Of a stretch of 64,000 nt of DNA, positions 1 to 8,523 are shown in pieces. The DNA is from Pseudomonas sp. 14P_8.1_Bac3. Its GTDB lineage: Bacteria > Pseudomonadota > Gammaproteobacteria > Pseudomonadales > Pseudomonadaceae. The position numbers were made by a program, and so were the translations under genes. Where the stretch lies: NCBI RefSeq assembly GCF_025466085.1, contig NZ_JANLOD010000021.1:124001-188000 (forward strand), in the 5' to 3' direction. The stretch's first letter is position 1, and the number at the start of each line of letters is the position of its first letter. The notes beneath the pieces are model-generated. The model was not told the origin of the DNA, searched no databases, and saw only the letters and a list, made by a program, of their open reading frames with translations.

Positions 1-73
1 TTGAAAGTCGCCTGGACGCTTTGAGGCTGTTTTATACTCCGGGACTTTTGAAATTTCCGGTTTGGAGCACGCC

Positions 74-691
74 ATGAGCAACAGCAGCAAGATGCCGCCT
101 GCCAGCAGCGCGCCCACCCAGGACAGCGCCGCGGCAGCGCCGCATTTTCTCGGCACGCGCATCCGCGGCCTGCGCAAACGCCGCGGCATGACCCTGGCAG
201 AACTGGCGCAACTGAGCGAACTGACTGCGGGCTACATCAGCCAGCTCGAACGAAACCTGGCCTACCCGTCCATCCCCGCCCTCTTCAACATCGCCCGCAG
301 CCTGGGCGTGACCATCCAGTGGTTCTTCGCCAGCGAAGCGCAAACCGCGCCCGAAGACGACGGTATTGTCGTGCGCAAGAACAGCCGCATGAGCGTGCAT
401 TACGAAGACGGGATCGTCGATCACCTGCTCACCCCGCAGCCGAATAGGCAATTGGAAATGCTGCACTCGCGATTTCCGCCAGGCACGTATAGCCAGCAGA
501 GTTACAGCCATGAGGGGGAAGAGGCTGGGTATCTGCTGTCGGGGAGTTTTGAGTTGTGGGTGGGGGAACGGCACTTTCAGCTAAGTGAGGGGGATAGTTT
601 CAGCTTTTCAAGCCAGGAGCCGCATCGGTACGGGAATCCGGGGGATGTGGATGCGGTGGTGATCTGGGTGATTACGCCGCCTACGTTTTGA
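74..691 (+). CDS. XRE-family regulator with C-terminal cupin domain
   Basis: A 205-residue protein. Residues about 30-85 form an XRE helix-turn-helix (TLAELAQLSELTAGYISQLE, then a conserved YPSIPALFNIA segment). Residues about 130-205 form a cupin sensor domain (HEGEEAGYLLSGSFELWVG). This is the PuuR/HipB-like layout in which the cupin probably binds a small-molecule effector. The ATG at 74 is chosen over the TTG at 62 because TTGGAG just upstream serves as ribosome binding site. The regulated genes are not evident: the next gene points the other way. Family assignment is firm, target unknown. Confidence 0.85.
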   Translation: MSNSSKMPPASSAPTQDSAAAAPHFLGTRIRGLRKRRGMTLAELAQLSELTAGYISQLERNLAYPSIPALFNIARSLGVTIQWFFASEAQTAPEDDGIVVRKNSRMSVHYEDGIVDHLLTPQPNRQLEMLHSRFPPGTYSQQSYSHEGEEAGYLLSGSFELWVGERHFQLSEGDSFSFSSQEPHRYGNPGDVDAVVIWVITPPTF

Positions 692-754
692 GGGCTGCTC
701 AGCCGTAGTAAGTGCCACATAAAATACCAGCGTCCGGCCTGGCATGACACCCAG

Positions 755-781
755 TGGGAGCGAGCCTGCTCGCGATAGGCT
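755..781. repeat. REP-like palindrome
   Basis: GTGGGAGCGAGCCTGCTCGCGA is a single copy of the dispersed Pseudomonas REP type, in the 691-906 intergenic gap. Confidence 0.6.
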
Positions 782-906
782 GGTACTACCGCCACATCTG
801 CTGTGGTTGGAATACCGCCACAACCGGCAAACTGGTCTTGCTAACACAGTGATTGGTCTTAACTAATCGGAATTGGGCGCCGCGCGGGCTTTTTGTAAGC
901 ATCGAC

Positions 907-1218
907 TCACAACCACCCAAATCCTTTTCCCATCATCCCAGCCAACCCCAGCGCGGCCGTAATCAAAGCGCCAAATAACACACGAAAGTCTGTTCTGGTT
1001 TCTTTTCGATGCTCCCGAATATCCACACGAAGTTCATCAAGGTCGCGCCGGACGTATTCGATGTGCGTTTCAAGTTTTGTAACACGCGATTCCAATGGAT
1101 TTTCTCCTGGAGGACCTGGGGGCCTTCGGTCGTTGCCGTCGCCGCTTGCCCGTCTGTCACTCGGTAAGCGCTCGGGATAATGCTCGTTCAGGTTTACCAG
1201 CACAAAAGGCTCACTCAT
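907..1218 (-). CDS. Small protein, coiled coil plus C-terminal membrane helix
   Basis: A 103-residue protein read from the ATG at 1218, which has GGAG just upstream. The N-terminus is proline/glycine rich. Residues about 45-80 are charged and heptad-like (RVTKLETHIEYVRRDLDELR), and the last 25 residues are hydrophobic (VLFGALITAALGLAGMMGKG). The shape recalls the XhlA/DUF1640 kind of tail-anchored coiled-coil protein, often seen near phage genes, but I do not recognise it with certainty. Its start overlaps the end of the upstream 99-residue gene by 8 bases, so the two are probably translationally coupled. Confidence 0.6.
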   Translation of the reverse strand: MSEPFVLVNLNEHYPERLPSDRRASGDGNDRRPPGPPGENPLESRVTKLETHIEYVRRDLDELRVDIREHRKETRTDFRVLFGALITAALGLAGMMGKGFGWL

Positions 1219-1510
1219 CGCTGGTCTCCGGGCCGTCGCCCGCAATGCCGCCTTCGACGATGACATCTGACAACACGCTCAACGAATGCAGCCGAATAAA
1301 CCCACAATGCTTACAGTTAAGCATCACTGCCGGCACGCCGCATTGCAAATATTCTGTGCCACGCACCCAAGGCAACCCTACGCCTGTCGCCCCGCTTTGA
1401 AGTGGTAACTCCCACTCAGCTTGCTCACAGAATGGACAATCGTCGTTCGTTAGTCTTTCTTTGAAAATCTGCGCTAATCGACTCGTATCTAGATGAAGAT
1501 CCCTAGGCAT
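1211..1510 (-). CDS. Small zinc-ribbon-like protein, unknown
   Basis: A 99-residue protein with two CxxC pairs, C25/C28 (DDCPFCEQAEW) and C66/C69 (LNCKHCGFIRLHSL), suggesting one structural zinc. No function recognised. Its start overlaps the end of the upstream mini-ORF (1503-1580) by 8 bases, and its end overlaps the following 103-residue gene in the same way, so these form a tight three-gene unit transcribed toward lower coordinates, away from tRNA-Ser. Confidence 0.6.
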   Translation of the reverse strand: MPRDLHLDTSRLAQIFKERLTNDDCPFCEQAEWELPLQSGATGVGLPWVRGTEYLQCGVPAVMLNCKHCGFIRLHSLSVLSDVIVEGGIAGDGPETSDE

Positions 1511-1580
1511 CGACTAGCCTCGTGACATCTGCGAGCCAGTCGCTTTTCTCTGGAAAATATACTTTGTCGCCATCGCACAT
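1503..1580 (-). CDS. Mini-ORF of 25 residues with strong SD
   Basis: Reads MCDGDKVYFPEKSDWLADVT plus five more residues to a TAG at 1503. An exceptionally good ribosome binding site, AAGGAGG (bases 1587-1595 on the minus strand), lies 6 bases before the ATG. A longer version of 35 residues would start at 1610. The SD, the 8-base overlap with the next gene and the repetition of that overlap one gene further on argue that it is translated. Function unknown. Confidence 0.45.
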   Translation of the reverse strand: MCDGDKVYFPEKSDWLADVTRLVDA

Positions 1581-1850
1581 AGCTGCCTCCTCCTTGAGCG
1601 CGTAATTCATTGATTGAGCGGGGAACCAAAGTGTCTGCGCCAGCACGACCCGTGACGTCGTATCGGACGCTTAGCTGAGACTGAATATACCCCCTATCAA
1701 ACTCGGACATGTCTGTGTAAGAAGTAAGAACATTCGCCTCTTTGGCGTCGGCTCGGAATAATCACTGTGGGATCCGTCTGCATGATCTTTGCGTCTGCCT
1801 GCATCCCACATCACGCCTCCAATATCTCCAAAACAAATAATCCAGAAACG

Positions 1851-1886
1851 AAAAAGCCCCGTAACTTTTCAGTTACGGGGCTTTTC
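1851..1886 (-). terminator. Rho-independent terminator of tRNA-Ser
   Basis: AAGCCCCGTAAC and GTTACGGGGCTT form a 12-bp stem around a short loop. A U-tract follows on the minus strand, immediately after the tRNA. Confidence 0.85.
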
Positions 1887-1894
1887 CTATGTAA

Positions 1895-1984
1895 TGGCGG
1901 AGAGATAGGGATTCGAACCCTAGGTACCGGTGAAGGTACAACGGATTTCGAATCCGTCCCATTCGGCCACTCTGGCATCTCTCC
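1895..1984 (-). tRNA. tRNA-Ser(CGA)
   Basis: Ninety bases reading GGAGAGATGCCAGAGTGGCC at the 5' end and ending in an encoded CCA. The acceptor stem GGAGAGA pairs with TCTCTCC. The anticodon loop TTCGAAA gives anticodon CGA (codon UCG). The long variable arm is typical of a class II tRNA. Confidence 0.95.
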
Positions 1985-2067
1985 AACGGCGCGCATCATA
2001 ACAACACTTTTGCCGGAAGCGAACCCCCTAGGCGAAATTTTTCCGTGCTATCAGATGCTTGCGTCGA

Positions 2068-2781
2068 TTAAAGCGGTACGCCCAGACGGTTGGCGACTTC
2101 TTCGTAGGCTTCGATGACGTCACCGAGGCCCTGACGGAAGCGGTCCTTGTCCATTTTTTTGCCGGTGGCCTTGTCCCACAGACGGCAGCCGTCCGGGCTG
2201 AATTCGTCGCCCAGGACGATGGAGCCGTCGGAGAACACGCCGAATTCCAGTTTGAAGTCGACCAGCAACAGGCCGGCGTCGTCGAACAGTTTGCTCAGGA
2301 CTTCGTTGACCTTGAGCGAGAGTTCTTTCATGCGAACCAGTTGCTCGGCGGTGCCCCAACCGAAGGCCACGACGTGGGATTCGTTGATGAACGGGTCGCC
2401 CTTGGCGTCGTCCTTGAGGAACAGCTCGAAGGTGTAGGGGTTGAGTTTCATGCCTTCTTCGACGCCCAGGCGCTTCACCAAGCTGCCGGCGGCGTAGTTA
2501 CGCACGACGCACTCAACCGGAATCATGTCGAGTTTTTTCACCAGGCATTCGTTGTCGCCCAGCAGTTTGTCGAATTGGGTCGGTACGCCGGCCGCTTCGA
2601 GTTTCTGCATGATGAAAGCGTTGAACTTGTTGTTCACCATGCCTTTGCGGTCGAGCTGCTCGATGCGCTTGCCGTCGAACGCCGAGGTGTCGTTGCGAAA
2701 CAGCAGGATCAAGCGGTCAGCGTCGTCGGTCTTGAACACCGATTTGGCTTTGCCGCGGTAGAGTTCTTCACGTTTTTCCAT
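2068..2781 (-). CDS. purC: SAICAR synthase (purine biosynthesis)
   Basis: Phosphoribosylaminoimidazole-succinocarboxamide synthase joins aspartate to CAIR with ATP in de novo purine synthesis. At 237 residues it has the bacterial length. It starts [16 protein letters not shown], the family N-terminus with the ATP-loop lysines, and carries [16 protein letters not shown] and LVDFKLEFG, both characteristic of PurC. It is the last gene of a run dapA-bamC-MBL-purC, all on the minus strand with short gaps, an order usual in Pseudomonas. Confidence 0.97.
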   Translation of the reverse strand: MEKREELYRGKAKSVFKTDDADRLILLFRNDTSAFDGKRIEQLDRKGMVNNKFNAFIMQKLEAAGVPTQFDKLLGDNECLVKKLDMIPVECVVRNYAAGSLVKRLGVEEGMKLNPYTFELFLKDDAKGDPFINESHVVAFGWGTAEQLVRMKELSLKVNEVLSKLFDDAGLLLVDFKLEFGVFSDGSIVLGDEFSPDGCRLWDKATGKKMDKDRFRQGLGDVIEAYEEVANRLGVPL

Positions 2782-2809
2782 GATGGGCTCCGCTTGCTAA
2801 GTAGGTGGG

Positions 2810-3568
2810 CTAGGCGATGTGTCGCCAGTCGAGCCCTGAATCTTGATCGGCCAGTTGCAGCCAGTCCGGGTCGCACCCGAGGGTGTCGACAAAACATTGC
2901 CGGGCCAGCTGCGGCAGGTTGTTCTTGCTGCTCAGATGGGCCAGGACCAGGTGTTGCAGGCCTTGCCAGCCCAACTCGGCCACCAGGAATGCCGCCTGAT
3001 GGTTGTTCAAATGTCCCAGTTCCCCGCCCACCCGCTGCTTGAGAAAGTACGGGTAATGACCGCGAGCCAGCATGTCCCGGCAATGGTTGGCCTCGATCAT
3101 CAACGCATCGAGGTCGCGATAGCCGTCCAGCACCTTGTTGCAATACGAGCCAAGGTCGGTCAGCAGGCCGAAGCGCCGCTCGCCGTCGCTGAACACATAT
3201 TGCGTCGGTTCCTGTGCATCGTGGGCCACGGCAATGACGCCGATGCTCAGTGCGCCGATCTGCAATTGCTCGCCGCCCGCCAGGAGGCCGGCCGGTTCAA
3301 TCGGTTTGCGCATCCCGCGCAGGGTGCCGCGGCTGAGGTAGACAGGCAGATTGTAACGCCGAGACAGCAAACCCACGCCATGCACGTGGTCGGCATGTTC
3401 GTGGGTCACGAGTATCGCGCTCAGTTGCGCCGGGTTCACACCCAGGCGCAAAAGGCGTTTTTCGGTTTCCCGCAGGGAGAAACCACAATCCACCAGCACG
3501 TACGTGTCAGCGCTGGCTATCAGCGTGCCGTTCCCTTGGCTACCGCTGCCGAGAACGGCAAAACGCAT
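2810..3568 (-). CDS. MBL-fold metallo-hydrolase
   Basis: A 252-residue metallo-beta-lactamase-fold hydrolase. The metal-binding HxHxDH motif is H56-E-H58-A-D60-H61, with a further His in EANHCRDML and in VLAHLSSKNN. It resembles the YycJ/WalJ-type family of putative nucleases and phosphodiesterases, but the substrate is not known from sequence. It lies 4 bases after bamC and 28 bases before purC, so it is almost certainly co-transcribed with them. Confidence 0.85.
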   Translation of the reverse strand: MRFAVLGSGSQGNGTLIASADTYVLVDCGFSLRETEKRLLRLGVNPAQLSAILVTHEHADHVHGVGLLSRRYNLPVYLSRGTLRGMRKPIEPAGLLAGGEQLQIGALSIGVIAVAHDAQEPTQYVFSDGERRFGLLTDLGSYCNKVLDGYRDLDALMIEANHCRDMLARGHYPYFLKQRVGGELGHLNNHQAAFLVAELGWQGLQHLVLAHLSSKNNLPQLARQCFVDTLGCDPDWLQLADQDSGLDWRHIA

Positions 3569-3572
3569 GGAA

Positions 3573-4688
3573 TCAGCCCAGGTTGTCCTGAATCACGCTC
3601 AACACTTTGCGCGCCACTTCAGCCGGCGCCACGGTGTTGATGTTTTTCTCGACGGTGACCTGGACGTTTTCGCCGACCTTGCTCAGGCGAACCTGATAAC
3701 GCTCGGCACGGGCTTCAACTTCTTCCTTGCTTGGCGCACTGCCGAACAGGCTGCTGAGGAAACCGGGCTTCTCGTCTTTCTTCTCGGCTTTTTCGGACAG
3801 GTTGATGTAGTAAAGGCCCAGGCTGCGGTTGATGTCTTCAACGCGCCATTCGCCCTGTTCCAGCGCGCGACCGACGCTCGACCAGGCGCGATCCAGGTCG
3901 TTACCAACGTTCAGCACCGGGTTGCCACTGCCGTCTTCGCTCAGGCTGACACGGCTAGGCGTATCGAAATCACGCGAGGCCAGCATGGAGACCGAACCGC
4001 CCTTCTCGGAGATGCGGCTCATGCTCGCGAGCATGTCGTCGACCAGTGCCGCGTCCAGGCCAGTGTTGACCGAACGGTTGGTGAACTCCACATCGGCTGT
4101 GCTGCCGGCAGGACGTTCGGCACTGACCACATAGACTTCACTGGTGTTGCGCTGCACGCCCGGCTCGATGCGCACCCGCACGCGGGTTTCGCTGCCAGCG
4201 TCGACACCGGCTGCGCTCAGGCGCTTGGCCATCGCCGCGGACAGTTCGTCGGAGTGCTGCCAGGTGGTGGTGAATTCGCCGGTTTGCGGGCGCTGTTCAT
4301 CCAGACGGAAACCGTTGTCCTGGAAGAACTGCACTGCCACTGGCCAGACTTCGGCCGGCGGGTTCTGCGCGACGATCCAGCGCGAGTCGCCGGTCTTCTG
4401 CAGCGAGTAGGCACTGGCGTCGGCGGCCGCGGACAGCGGCTGCGGACGCGGCACGACGTATTCGCCCTTGGCGGTGTCATCAGCTACGTTGCGCGGGATC
4501 GGCAGCAGCGGATCCAGGTGCTTGGAAGTGCTGACGTCCGGTGGCAATTGCATGGGTGCAGTCTGTTGCGCTTCGAGGTAATCGCTACCACGGTCACGGA
4601 AATAACCTTCCGGGCCCCAGACCCATCCACAGCCACTGGTGCTGGAGATAATCAAGGCAAGTGCGGAAAGTCCGGCCAATCGCTTCAT
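3573..4688 (-). CDS. bamC: Outer membrane assembly lipoprotein BamC
   Basis: A lipoprotein subunit of the BAM complex that inserts beta-barrel proteins into the outer membrane. The 371-residue protein has a lipoprotein signal with the modified cysteine at C20 (STSGC). The unstructured N-terminal lasso (GPEGYFRDRGSDYLEAQ) that binds BamD follows, then two helix-grip domains (about 95-220 and 255-371). It sits between dapA and the MBL gene, the usual place of nlpB/bamC next to dapA. Confidence 0.95.
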   Translation of the reverse strand: MKRLAGLSALALIISSTSGCGWVWGPEGYFRDRGSDYLEAQQTAPMQLPPDVSTSKHLDPLLPIPRNVADDTAKGEYVVPRPQPLSAAADASAYSLQKTGDSRWIVAQNPPAEVWPVAVQFFQDNGFRLDEQRPQTGEFTTTWQHSDELSAAMAKRLSAAGVDAGSETRVRVRIEPGVQRNTSEVYVVSAERPAGSTADVEFTNRSVNTGLDAALVDDMLASMSRISEKGGSVSMLASRDFDTPSRVSLSEDGSGNPVLNVGNDLDRAWSSVGRALEQGEWRVEDINRSLGLYYINLSEKAEKKDEKPGFLSSLFGSAPSKEEVEARAERYQVRLSKVGENVQVTVEKNINTVAPAEVARKVLSVIQDNLG

Positions 4689-4705
4689 GCGTAGTGCTTC
4701 CTCAA

Positions 4706-5584
4706 TTAAACCAGGACGCCGGACTGGCGCATGGCCTGCCGCAGCGGTTCGTGACAGGCCGCACTGAGCCAGGTGAGCGGCAGACGGATACCGTCCGGCA
4801 TCAAGCCCATTTCATGCAGTGCCCATTTCACGGGGATAGGGTTGGATTCGACAAACAGGGCTTTATTGAGCGGCATCAGCTTTTCGTGGATCGCGCGGGC
4901 CGTGACGGCATCGCCTTTCAGCGCAGCGTTGCACAGGTCAGCCATTTCCCGCGGCGCGACGTTCGCGGTCACCGAGATGTTGCCCTTGCCGCCGAGCAGG
5001 ATCAGTTCCACTGCGGTCGGGTCGTCGCCGGAAATCACCAGGAAATCCTTGCTGACGCCGTCGAGGATCGCTTTTGCACGGGACAGGTCGCCGGTGGCTT
5101 CCTTGATGCCGATGATGTTTTTCACGGTCGACAGACGGATCACGGTCTCGGCCTGCATGTCGCATGCGGTACGGCCAGGCACGTTATAAAGGATCTGCGG
5201 GATGTCGACGGCCTCGGCGATGGCCTTGAAGTGCTGGTACAAGCCTTCCTGGGTCGGCTTGTTGTAGTAAGGGGTCACCAGCAGGCAGGCATCGGCGCCG
5301 GCGGTCTTCGCATTGGTGGTCAGCTCGATGGCTTCGCGGGTCGAGTTGGCGCCGGTACCGGCGATCACCGGGATGCGCCCAGCGACCTGCTTGACCACGT
5401 AACGAATCACTTCGATGTGTTCATTCACGTCTAGCGTGGCCGATTCACCTGTGGTGCCAACCGCCACGATGGCGTGGGTGCCGTTTTGCAGGTGAAAGTC
5501 CACCAGTTTGCTCAGGCTGTCCCAGTCGAGACGACCCTGTGCATCCATGGGTGTGACCAGTGCCACCATACTGCCCGCAATCAT
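4706..5584 (-). CDS. dapA: 4-hydroxy-tetrahydrodipicolinate synthase
   Basis: Condenses pyruvate with aspartate semialdehyde in the diaminopimelate/lysine pathway. A 292-residue TIM barrel with the Schiff-base lysine K161 (GIKEATGD), the catalytic tyrosine Y133 (ILYNVPGRT) and the GTTGES loop. The ATG at 5584 is chosen because it gives the family N-terminus [13 protein letters not shown] and has AGGAG seven bases upstream. The open frame runs on to 5668 but that extension is not conserved in character. First gene of the dapA-bamC-MBL-purC unit. Confidence 0.97.
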   Translation of the reverse strand: MIAGSMVALVTPMDAQGRLDWDSLSKLVDFHLQNGTHAIVAVGTTGESATLDVNEHIEVIRYVVKQVAGRIPVIAGTGANSTREAIELTTNAKTAGADACLLVTPYYNKPTQEGLYQHFKAIAEAVDIPQILYNVPGRTACDMQAETVIRLSTVKNIIGIKEATGDLSRAKAILDGVSKDFLVISGDDPTAVELILLGGKGNISVTANVAPREMADLCNAALKGDAVTARAIHEKLMPLNKALFVESNPIPVKWALHEMGLMPDGIRLPLTWLSAACHEPLRQAMRQSGVLV

Positions 5585-5914
5585 GCAACCGCTCCTGCCG
5601 GAAAAAGAGAGCCGTAATGGTACTGGCGCCAAGATGCTTGTACAAGCGAAGTACTGCGCGGCTGCCATTCCCCTTGGCGCTGCTTTTCGCTACCCTTCAG
5701 ACTTTGATCGGTACTGATAAGCTCGGACACCGGGTTCCAGCCTCCATTTTCGGCATCACAAGCCCCGATCCAGCGTTGCCGCCCCCTCGCTATTGCCCTA
5801 CTGGAGCAGGTGGCAACCTTCCGGCTCGGGTTTTCTGAATTCGCATCCACAGGCTCGTCCCCGGTCAAAACAGCCCGTAGAAGTACCGACCGCTCATCGC
5901 TTTAGGAATGCTGC
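5585..5914. other. dapA / gcvR-like divergent intergenic region
   Basis: About 330 bases carrying the divergent promoters of dapA and the gcvR-like gene. I could not pick out convincing promoter boxes, a riboswitch or a repeat. Confidence 0.5.
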
Positions 5915-6475
5915 ATGTCCACCCCCACAGTTCGCGAACAATTCCTTGTCATCAGTGCCCTCGGCGCCAACCCCATGGAGCTGACTAACGTCCTGTGCCG
6001 CGCCAGCCATGAAAACCGCTGCGCCGTGGTCACCTCTCGCCTGACCCGCCATGGCGAGTGCAGTGCGTTGATCCTTGAAATCTCCGGCAGCTGGGACGCT
6101 CTGGCACGCCTGGAAGGCAGCCTGCCGTCACTGGCCAAGAAGCACGCGTTCACGGTCAACGTGGTACGCAGCGCAGCGCTGGAAAATCGTCCCCAGGCCT
6201 TGCCTTACGTGGCCTACGTCAGCTCGGCGTACCGCTCGGACATCATCAACGAGTTGTGCCAGTTCTTCATGGACCACAACGTCGAGCTGGAAAACCTGAC
6301 CTGCGACACGTATCAGGCGCCGCAAACCGGCGGCACCATGCTCAACGCCACGTTCACCGTGACCTTGCCGGCCGGCGTGCAGATCAGCTGGTTGCGCGAT
6401 CAGTTCCTGGACTTCGCCGACGCGCTGAACCTGGATGCCCTGATTGAACCGTGGCGCCCACAAAACCCAATGTAA
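5915..6475 (+). CDS. Glycine cleavage system repressor-like ACT protein
   Basis: A 186-residue protein of two tandem ACT domains (about 8-85 and 93-175), the GcvR architecture. GcvR senses glycine and modulates GcvA at the gcv genes; the regulatory partner here is not visible. Motifs include FLVISALGANPMELTNVLCR and a second ACT start YVAYVSSAYRSDIINELCQF. It is divergent from dapA and followed 10 bases later by bcp, an arrangement conserved in Pseudomonas. Confidence 0.85.
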   Translation: MSTPTVREQFLVISALGANPMELTNVLCRASHENRCAVVTSRLTRHGECSALILEISGSWDALARLEGSLPSLAKKHAFTVNVVRSAALENRPQALPYVAYVSSAYRSDIINELCQFFMDHNVELENLTCDTYQAPQTGGTMLNATFTVTLPAGVQISWLRDQFLDFADALNLDALIEPWRPQNPM

Positions 6476-6485
6476 GGAAGCTTTC

Positions 6486-6959
6486 ATGGCCGTTGCCATC
6501 GATCAACCGGTTGCCGACTTCGAAGCCCCCGCCACCAGCGGGGAGACCATTAGCCTCGCCGGCCTCAAAGGCAAGCAAGTGGTGATCTACTTCTATCCGA
6601 AGGACAGCACGCCGGGTTGCACGACCCAGGGTCAGGGCTTTCGCGATCAGCTGGACGCTTTCAAGGCGGCGAACACCGAAGTCTTCGGTGTGTCCCGCGA
6701 CAGCCTGAAATCCCACGAGAACTTCAAGGCCAAGCAAGGCTTCACCTTCGAGCTGATCAGCGACAAGGAAGAAGCGTTGTGCCAGTTGTTCGATGTGATC
6801 AAGCTGAAAAAGCTCTATGGCAAGGAATACATGGGTGTTGATCGCAGCACGTTCCTGATCGACAAGAATGGCGTGCTGCGTCAGGAATGGCGTGGTGTGA
6901 AGGTGCCGGGGCATGTGGATGCTGTTTTGGCGGCGGCACAGGCGTTGAACAAGGCCTAA
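6486..6959 (+). CDS. bcp: Thiol peroxidase, Bcp/PrxQ type
   Basis: A thioredoxin-fold peroxiredoxin that reduces hydroperoxides. Of 157 residues, the peroxidatic cysteine is C45 in STPGCTTQGQGFRD. Position 50, where the E. coli protein has a resolving cysteine, is Gln, so this is the variant lacking that second cysteine. The ATG at 6486 follows AAGGAAGC. It is probably an operon with the gcvR-like gene upstream. Confidence 0.93.
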   Translation: MAVAIDQPVADFEAPATSGETISLAGLKGKQVVIYFYPKDSTPGCTTQGQGFRDQLDAFKAANTEVFGVSRDSLKSHENFKAKQGFTFELISDKEEALCQLFDVIKLKKLYGKEYMGVDRSTFLIDKNGVLRQEWRGVKVPGHVDAVLAAAQALNKA

Positions 6960-6987
6960 GCTATATTGGCGTCTGTGCTGACGCCAT

Positions 6988-7052
6988 CGCGGGCAAGCCC
7001 GCTCCCACAGGGACTGCATCGGTCCTGTGGGAGCGGGCCCGCGATGAGGCCC
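6988..7052. repeat. REP pair
   Basis: Two inverted REP-like units (GCAAGCCCGCTCCCACAGG and CCTGTGGGAGCGGGCCCGC) in the bcp / AI-2E-permease gap. They could fold into one long hairpin between the two convergent genes. Confidence 0.65.
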
Positions 7053-7083
7053 TCCGCCTCATCCTGTGAATCAGAACAGACAA

Positions 7084-8157
7084 TTAAAGCAACGGCGCCA
7101 CCACCGGCTCCTTGCGCGGCCAGGCATCCAGCACCGCCTTGAACAGCGTCGCCAGCGGAATCGCAAAGAACACACCCCAGAAGCCCCACAACCCGCCAAA
7201 CAACAGAACCGCGCAGATAATCGCCACCGGGTGCAGGTTGACCGCTTCCGAGAACAGCAGCGGCACCAGCACGTTGCCGTCCAGCGTCTGGATAATCCCG
7301 TACACTGCCATCAAATAGATGAATTGATCGCTCCAGCCCCACTGGAACAGCGCAATCAGTAGCACCGGCACTGTCACCACCACGGCCCCGACGTAGGGCA
7401 CAACCACGGACACGCCCACCAGCAACGCCAGCAGCGCCGCGTAGTTGAGCCCCAGCACGACGAAGCCGATGTAGGTCACCCCACCGCAGATAAAAATTTC
7501 GATGACTTTGCCGCGAATGTAGTTGGCAATCTGCCGGTTCATTTCGTGGGCGACCCGGGTGATCAACGCGCGCTCACGGGGCAGGTAACCGCGGACCCAC
7601 TGGCCGATCATTTGCCGATCCTTGAGGAAGAAGAACACCAGGATCGGCACCAGTACCAGGTAGATCATGATGTTGACCAGCAGCGGCAAGCTCGACAACG
7701 AGAACGTCAGCGCCCATTGCCCGAACTTGCCGATCTCGCCCCGCGCCACCTCGATGGCCTGCAGCACCTGCTCGTCGGACACCAGGTGCGGATAACGCTC
7801 GGGCAACAGCAATAGCAGCGACTGCCACTTGGCAAGCATGCCGGGCAGTTCGTTGAACAGCGTGATGAGTTGATGCCAAAGCAGCGGCACCAACACAATG
7901 ATGAACACCAGCAGCACGCCCATGAACAAGGCGAAGACCAGGCCCACAGCCACTCCACCCGGCACGCGCAATCGCTCAAGCGTGACGACCAGCCCCTGCA
8001 TCAGGTACGCCAGCACCATCCCGGCGAGCACCGGCGCCAGCATGCCGCCGAGGGTCAGCACCGCGGTGAATGCCAGAACCAGCAGGACCGCCAGCACCAC
8101 CGCTTCTTCATCGGAGAAATAACGCTGAATCCAGTCGCGTAACACTTTGAACATCAA
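7084..8157 (-). CDS. AI-2E family (PerM-like) membrane transporter
   Basis: A 357-residue integral membrane protein of the AI-2E transporter family (PF01594), with about eight membrane segments and the conserved tail ISVVVPYVGA-type loop followed by a C-terminal LDGNVLVPLLFSEAVNLHP segment. The substrate is uncertain: members range from autoinducer-2 exporters to Na+/H+ antiporters. It is followed on its upstream side by the tusA-like gene, 28 bases away on the same strand. Confidence 0.88.
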   Translation of the reverse strand: MMFKVLRDWIQRYFSDEEAVVLAVLLVLAFTAVLTLGGMLAPVLAGMVLAYLMQGLVVTLERLRVPGGVAVGLVFALFMGVLLVFIIVLVPLLWHQLITLFNELPGMLAKWQSLLLLLPERYPHLVSDEQVLQAIEVARGEIGKFGQWALTFSLSSLPLLVNIMIYLVLVPILVFFFLKDRQMIGQWVRGYLPRERALITRVAHEMNRQIANYIRGKVIEIFICGGVTYIGFVVLGLNYAALLALLVGVSVVVPYVGAVVVTVPVLLIALFQWGWSDQFIYLMAVYGIIQTLDGNVLVPLLFSEAVNLHPVAIICAVLLFGGLWGFWGVFFAIPLATLFKAVLDAWPRKEPVVAPLL

Positions 8158-8185
8158 TAATCCTTAGCAACGAACACAACAGTTT

Positions 8186-8425
8186 TCAGGCTTTCTTCAA
8201 CCAGTAGCGGTAGACGCCCGCTTCATCTTCTTCACGCAGCAGCGTGTGACCTGCCAACCGCGCAAAGGTGCGGAAGTCGCGTTGCGATCCCGCATCAGTG
8301 GCGATCACCTTGAGCACCGCGCCGCTGGCCATGCGATTGAGTTCGAGCTTGGCCTTGAGCAACGGCAACGGGCAATTCAGGCCGCTGGCGTCCAGTTCGG
8401 CGTCATGGGCTACAGCGTCGGTCAT
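8186..8425 (-). CDS. TusA-family sulfurtransferase
   Basis: A 79-residue sulfur-carrier protein with the CPxP motif C18-P-L-P (LNCPLPLLKAK). TusA proteins pass persulfide sulfur to partners, for example in tRNA thiolation. This one lies directly upstream of the AI-2E-type permease and divergent from the M48 protease gene, the usual setting of this paralogue in Pseudomonas. Which sulfur pathway it serves cannot be told from the sequence. Confidence 0.88.
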   Translation of the reverse strand: MTDAVAHDAELDASGLNCPLPLLKAKLELNRMASGAVLKVIATDAGSQRDFRTFARLAGHTLLREEDEAGVYRYWLKKA

Positions 8426-8523
8426 TGCGTCACTCCGGGTCAGGTCATCGAGCGGCTTAGAATATCTGGTCCGAAGCGTACTGTCCGGCTACAGTAAGGT
8501 CTTTGTCGACTAAGGCTTTGTGC

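Noticed and set aside
1811..1999. Minus-strand open frame of 62 codons over tRNA-Ser
   Set aside because: It coincides with the tRNA and its terminator, so it is not a protein gene.
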